Source: Pyrococcus sp. NA2
GTDB taxonomy: Archaea > Methanobacteriota_B > Thermococci > Thermococcales > Thermococcaceae
Direction: 5' to 3'
Length of the DNA stretch: 64,000 nt
Assembly (NCBI RefSeq): GCF_000211475.1
Contig: NC_015474.1
Location: 1-64,000 of the forward strand
The notes beneath the pieces were generated by a model, which did not search any database, was not told the origin of the DNA, and was given only the letters and a program-made list of their open reading frames with translations. The number at the start of each line of letters is the position of its first letter. The stretch's first letter is position 1. Shown here one piece after another: positions 62,770-64,000 of the stretch. Made by a program: the position numbers and the translations under genes.

Positions 62770-63786
62770 ATGAAAAAGATGCTTTGCATCCTGATAATTT
62801 TAAGCCTTACTGGATTTTCACTTGGAACTCCCTATTGGATCGAACCTGGGGTCTACATGAAATATGTTGCATATCAAACTAAGTCAATAGACCCCACCTC
62901 TTCAGGATTTGGAGATGCAACTTTGCAAGTGGTCTACAACTATTCGGGAAAACTGTTCAAGATAGGGGCATTTGGCAATTCAACAGTAACCTTCAGAGTC
63001 GAGTCAATAGTTAACGATACCGCGATAGTATCGGTGGAAATCTCAATGGAGTATCCTAAAATCTTATACTCAACCGAAGGGAAAACTTTAGATTTCTCAC
63101 CATTCTGGGACAACAACTCAGTTATATGGATGGTGCATAATAAGTCCAAGACTACGGGAAAGTACATCTTAGAGATTGTGCTTAGGAACTTAACGCTTAA
63201 AGGGAAATATAAAATCGATTTAAAGACGGGCGATGTATACGATCTACGGGGAAGATATCACGGAAAAACAATTCTCTGGTACGATGTGGCAAATCCATTT
63301 AAGATCAATGAAACAATATGTGTCGATAGTGAAGGTAGGGAGGTAAAAATAGATAGAATTACAGTATCAAATATTTCTTTTCTGACATATTATAAAACAT
63401 TCAAACCACCTATAATCACAATAAAGACGACGATTGGAGTTCTAAAAACTCCCACAAGTAAAGTCATTGGAAGGAACGTCATGATATACGATGGATCATC
63501 GGGGATCTTGATAAGCTTTTTAGCCCCAAATTTTCCGGATGCCAAGGCTGCAGGTTTTCCAGTTTTATATGGCTTTGACATGAAAGGGTTCGAATTAAGT
63601 AGGAAGGAATGGAAAAGGGAAGATATTCAAATTGGAGGGGGACTAGTTCTGCTGGATACAAATGCTGATTTAATCAAAACGAGATTGATTAATTATTCCG
63701 AGAAAACATCAAAGCTCAATTACATCTACTTATTACTCCTCCTACTTTTCATCCTAAGTTTGTTAGTTAAGAGAGGTGAGAGGTAA
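62770..63786 (+). CDS. Exported, membrane-anchored protein of unknown function
   Basis: A 338-aa protein. A signal peptide (MKKMLCILIILSLTGFSLG) and a C-terminal helix with basic tail (YLLLLLLFILSLLVKRGER) bracket an extracytoplasmic domain rich in beta-strand pattern and Asn glycosylation-like sites (NYSGK, NDTAI, NNSV). Many aromatic residues suggest a beta-sandwich. ATG 62770 follows gggtgat. It overlaps the next gene's start and is probably coexpressed with it. Confidence 0.7.
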   Translation: MKKMLCILIILSLTGFSLGTPYWIEPGVYMKYVAYQTKSIDPTSSGFGDATLQVVYNYSGKLFKIGAFGNSTVTFRVESIVNDTAIVSVEISMEYPKILYSTEGKTLDFSPFWDNNSVIWMVHNKSKTTGKYILEIVLRNLTLKGKYKIDLKTGDVYDLRGRYHGKTILWYDVANPFKINETICVDSEGREVKIDRITVSNISFLTYYKTFKPPIITIKTTIGVLKTPTSKVIGRNVMIYDGSSGILISFLAPNFPDAKAAGFPVLYGFDMKGFELSRKEWKREDIQIGGGLVLLDTNADLIKTRLINYSEKTSKLNYIYLLLLLLFILSLLVKRGER

Positions 63787-64000
63787 TGTTGAGAAGATGG
63801 GAGCTTAACGAGCCTACTCGAGTAATGACCCTCCTAATTGGGATGATCCTTAATACGTTTATCTTACATTCTGCGTACCTACGTTTCTTCGTGACCCTTG
63901 GAAGTTATATCTCAACAATTGTGACAACTCCATCTTTTTCTTCACTGTTCCTCGTCAACAAGATGATAGCTGACCTATTGAGCAATGGAAACTTTTGGAT
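63786..64000 (+). CDS. Membrane protein, 3' cut by window
   Basis: The reading frame opens at ATG 63786, sharing its A with the previous stop codon, and runs to the window end without stop (71 residues visible). It begins LRRWELNEPTRVMTLLIGMI and has a hydrophobic stretch that fits a first membrane helix. Function cannot be assigned; pairing with the exported protein suggests a transporter or secretion membrane component. Confidence 0.6.
   Translation, partial: MLRRWELNEPTRVMTLLIGMILNTFILHSAYLRFFVTLGSYISTIVTTPSFSSLFLVNKMIADLLSNGNFW

Overview
This window looks like chromosomal DNA from a Pyrococcus species (Thermococcales, hyperthermophilic Euryarchaeota). The evidence is the paired mbh and mbx respiratory operons, an archaeal TFB, EF-1alpha, pelota, GatDE, glycerol-1-phosphate dehydrogenase, type-4 uracil-DNA glycosylase, an intron-containing elongator tRNA-Met, box C/D sRNAs, TATA-type promoters and a CGPG-type C-terminal sorting signal. 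An intein at the radical-SAM site of the gene at 35659 is, as I recall, catalogued in P. abyssi (as a 'MoaA' intein), so P. abyssi or a close relative is my best guess. That assignment is inference.

Layout. 2-5613: a dipeptide/oligopeptide ABC importer operon whose binding-protein gene is cut by the window edge and appears to lack its C-terminal part. 5640-7142: a PsiE-like membrane protein, a box C/D sRNA and FEN-1. 7126-9661 (minus): Trm5b, two coiled-coil proteins and an alpha/alpha-toroid protein. 9680-9815: a GC-rich structured RNA candidate. 9876-13036: phosphoglycolate phosphatase, a class III aminotransferase and thioredoxin reductase. 13259-21289: the 14-gene mbh membrane-bound hydrogenase operon, preceded by SurR-type sites. 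21283-25840: an antisense C/D sRNA, a PAPS-reductase-like protein, a secreted Lon-type protease and CoaBC. 35463-25837 (minus): the 13-gene mbx/mbs operon for the sulfur-reducing sister complex. 35659-39066: a tetraether-lipid-synthase-type radical SAM protein interrupted by a 455-residue intein, plus a small protein. 39056-42503 (minus): a heterodimeric ABC exporter. 42625-48247: gatD, gatE, RqcH/NFACT and a conserved unknown. 48244-53716: a radical SAM SplB-like protein, OsmC, phosphopantothenate synthetase, nitroreductase, an HTH regulator, type-4 UDG, a helical unknown and an endonuclease-IV-superfamily TIM barrel. 53790-61598: tRNA-Met, egsA, UPF0179, argS, pelota, Pop5, tfb, tRNA-Ser, rpsJ and tuf. 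61658-64000: two RNA candidates, lipoate ligase, and two membrane or exported proteins at the window edge.

How the parts fit. Mbh couples ferredoxin oxidation to H2 evolution and ion pumping. Mbx/Mbs uses a related architecture for polysulfide reduction. TrxR and SurR-type DNA sites tie both to the redox/sulfur switch. EgsA (G1P backbone stereochemistry) and the Tes-type enzyme (tetraether formation) are both archaeal lipid functions. CoaBC and phosphopantothenate synthetase belong to the archaeal CoA route. RqcH and pelota serve ribosome rescue. No IS element, CRISPR array or prophage was seen. Four box C/D sRNAs and two further structured RNA candidates account for most of the non-coding signal.
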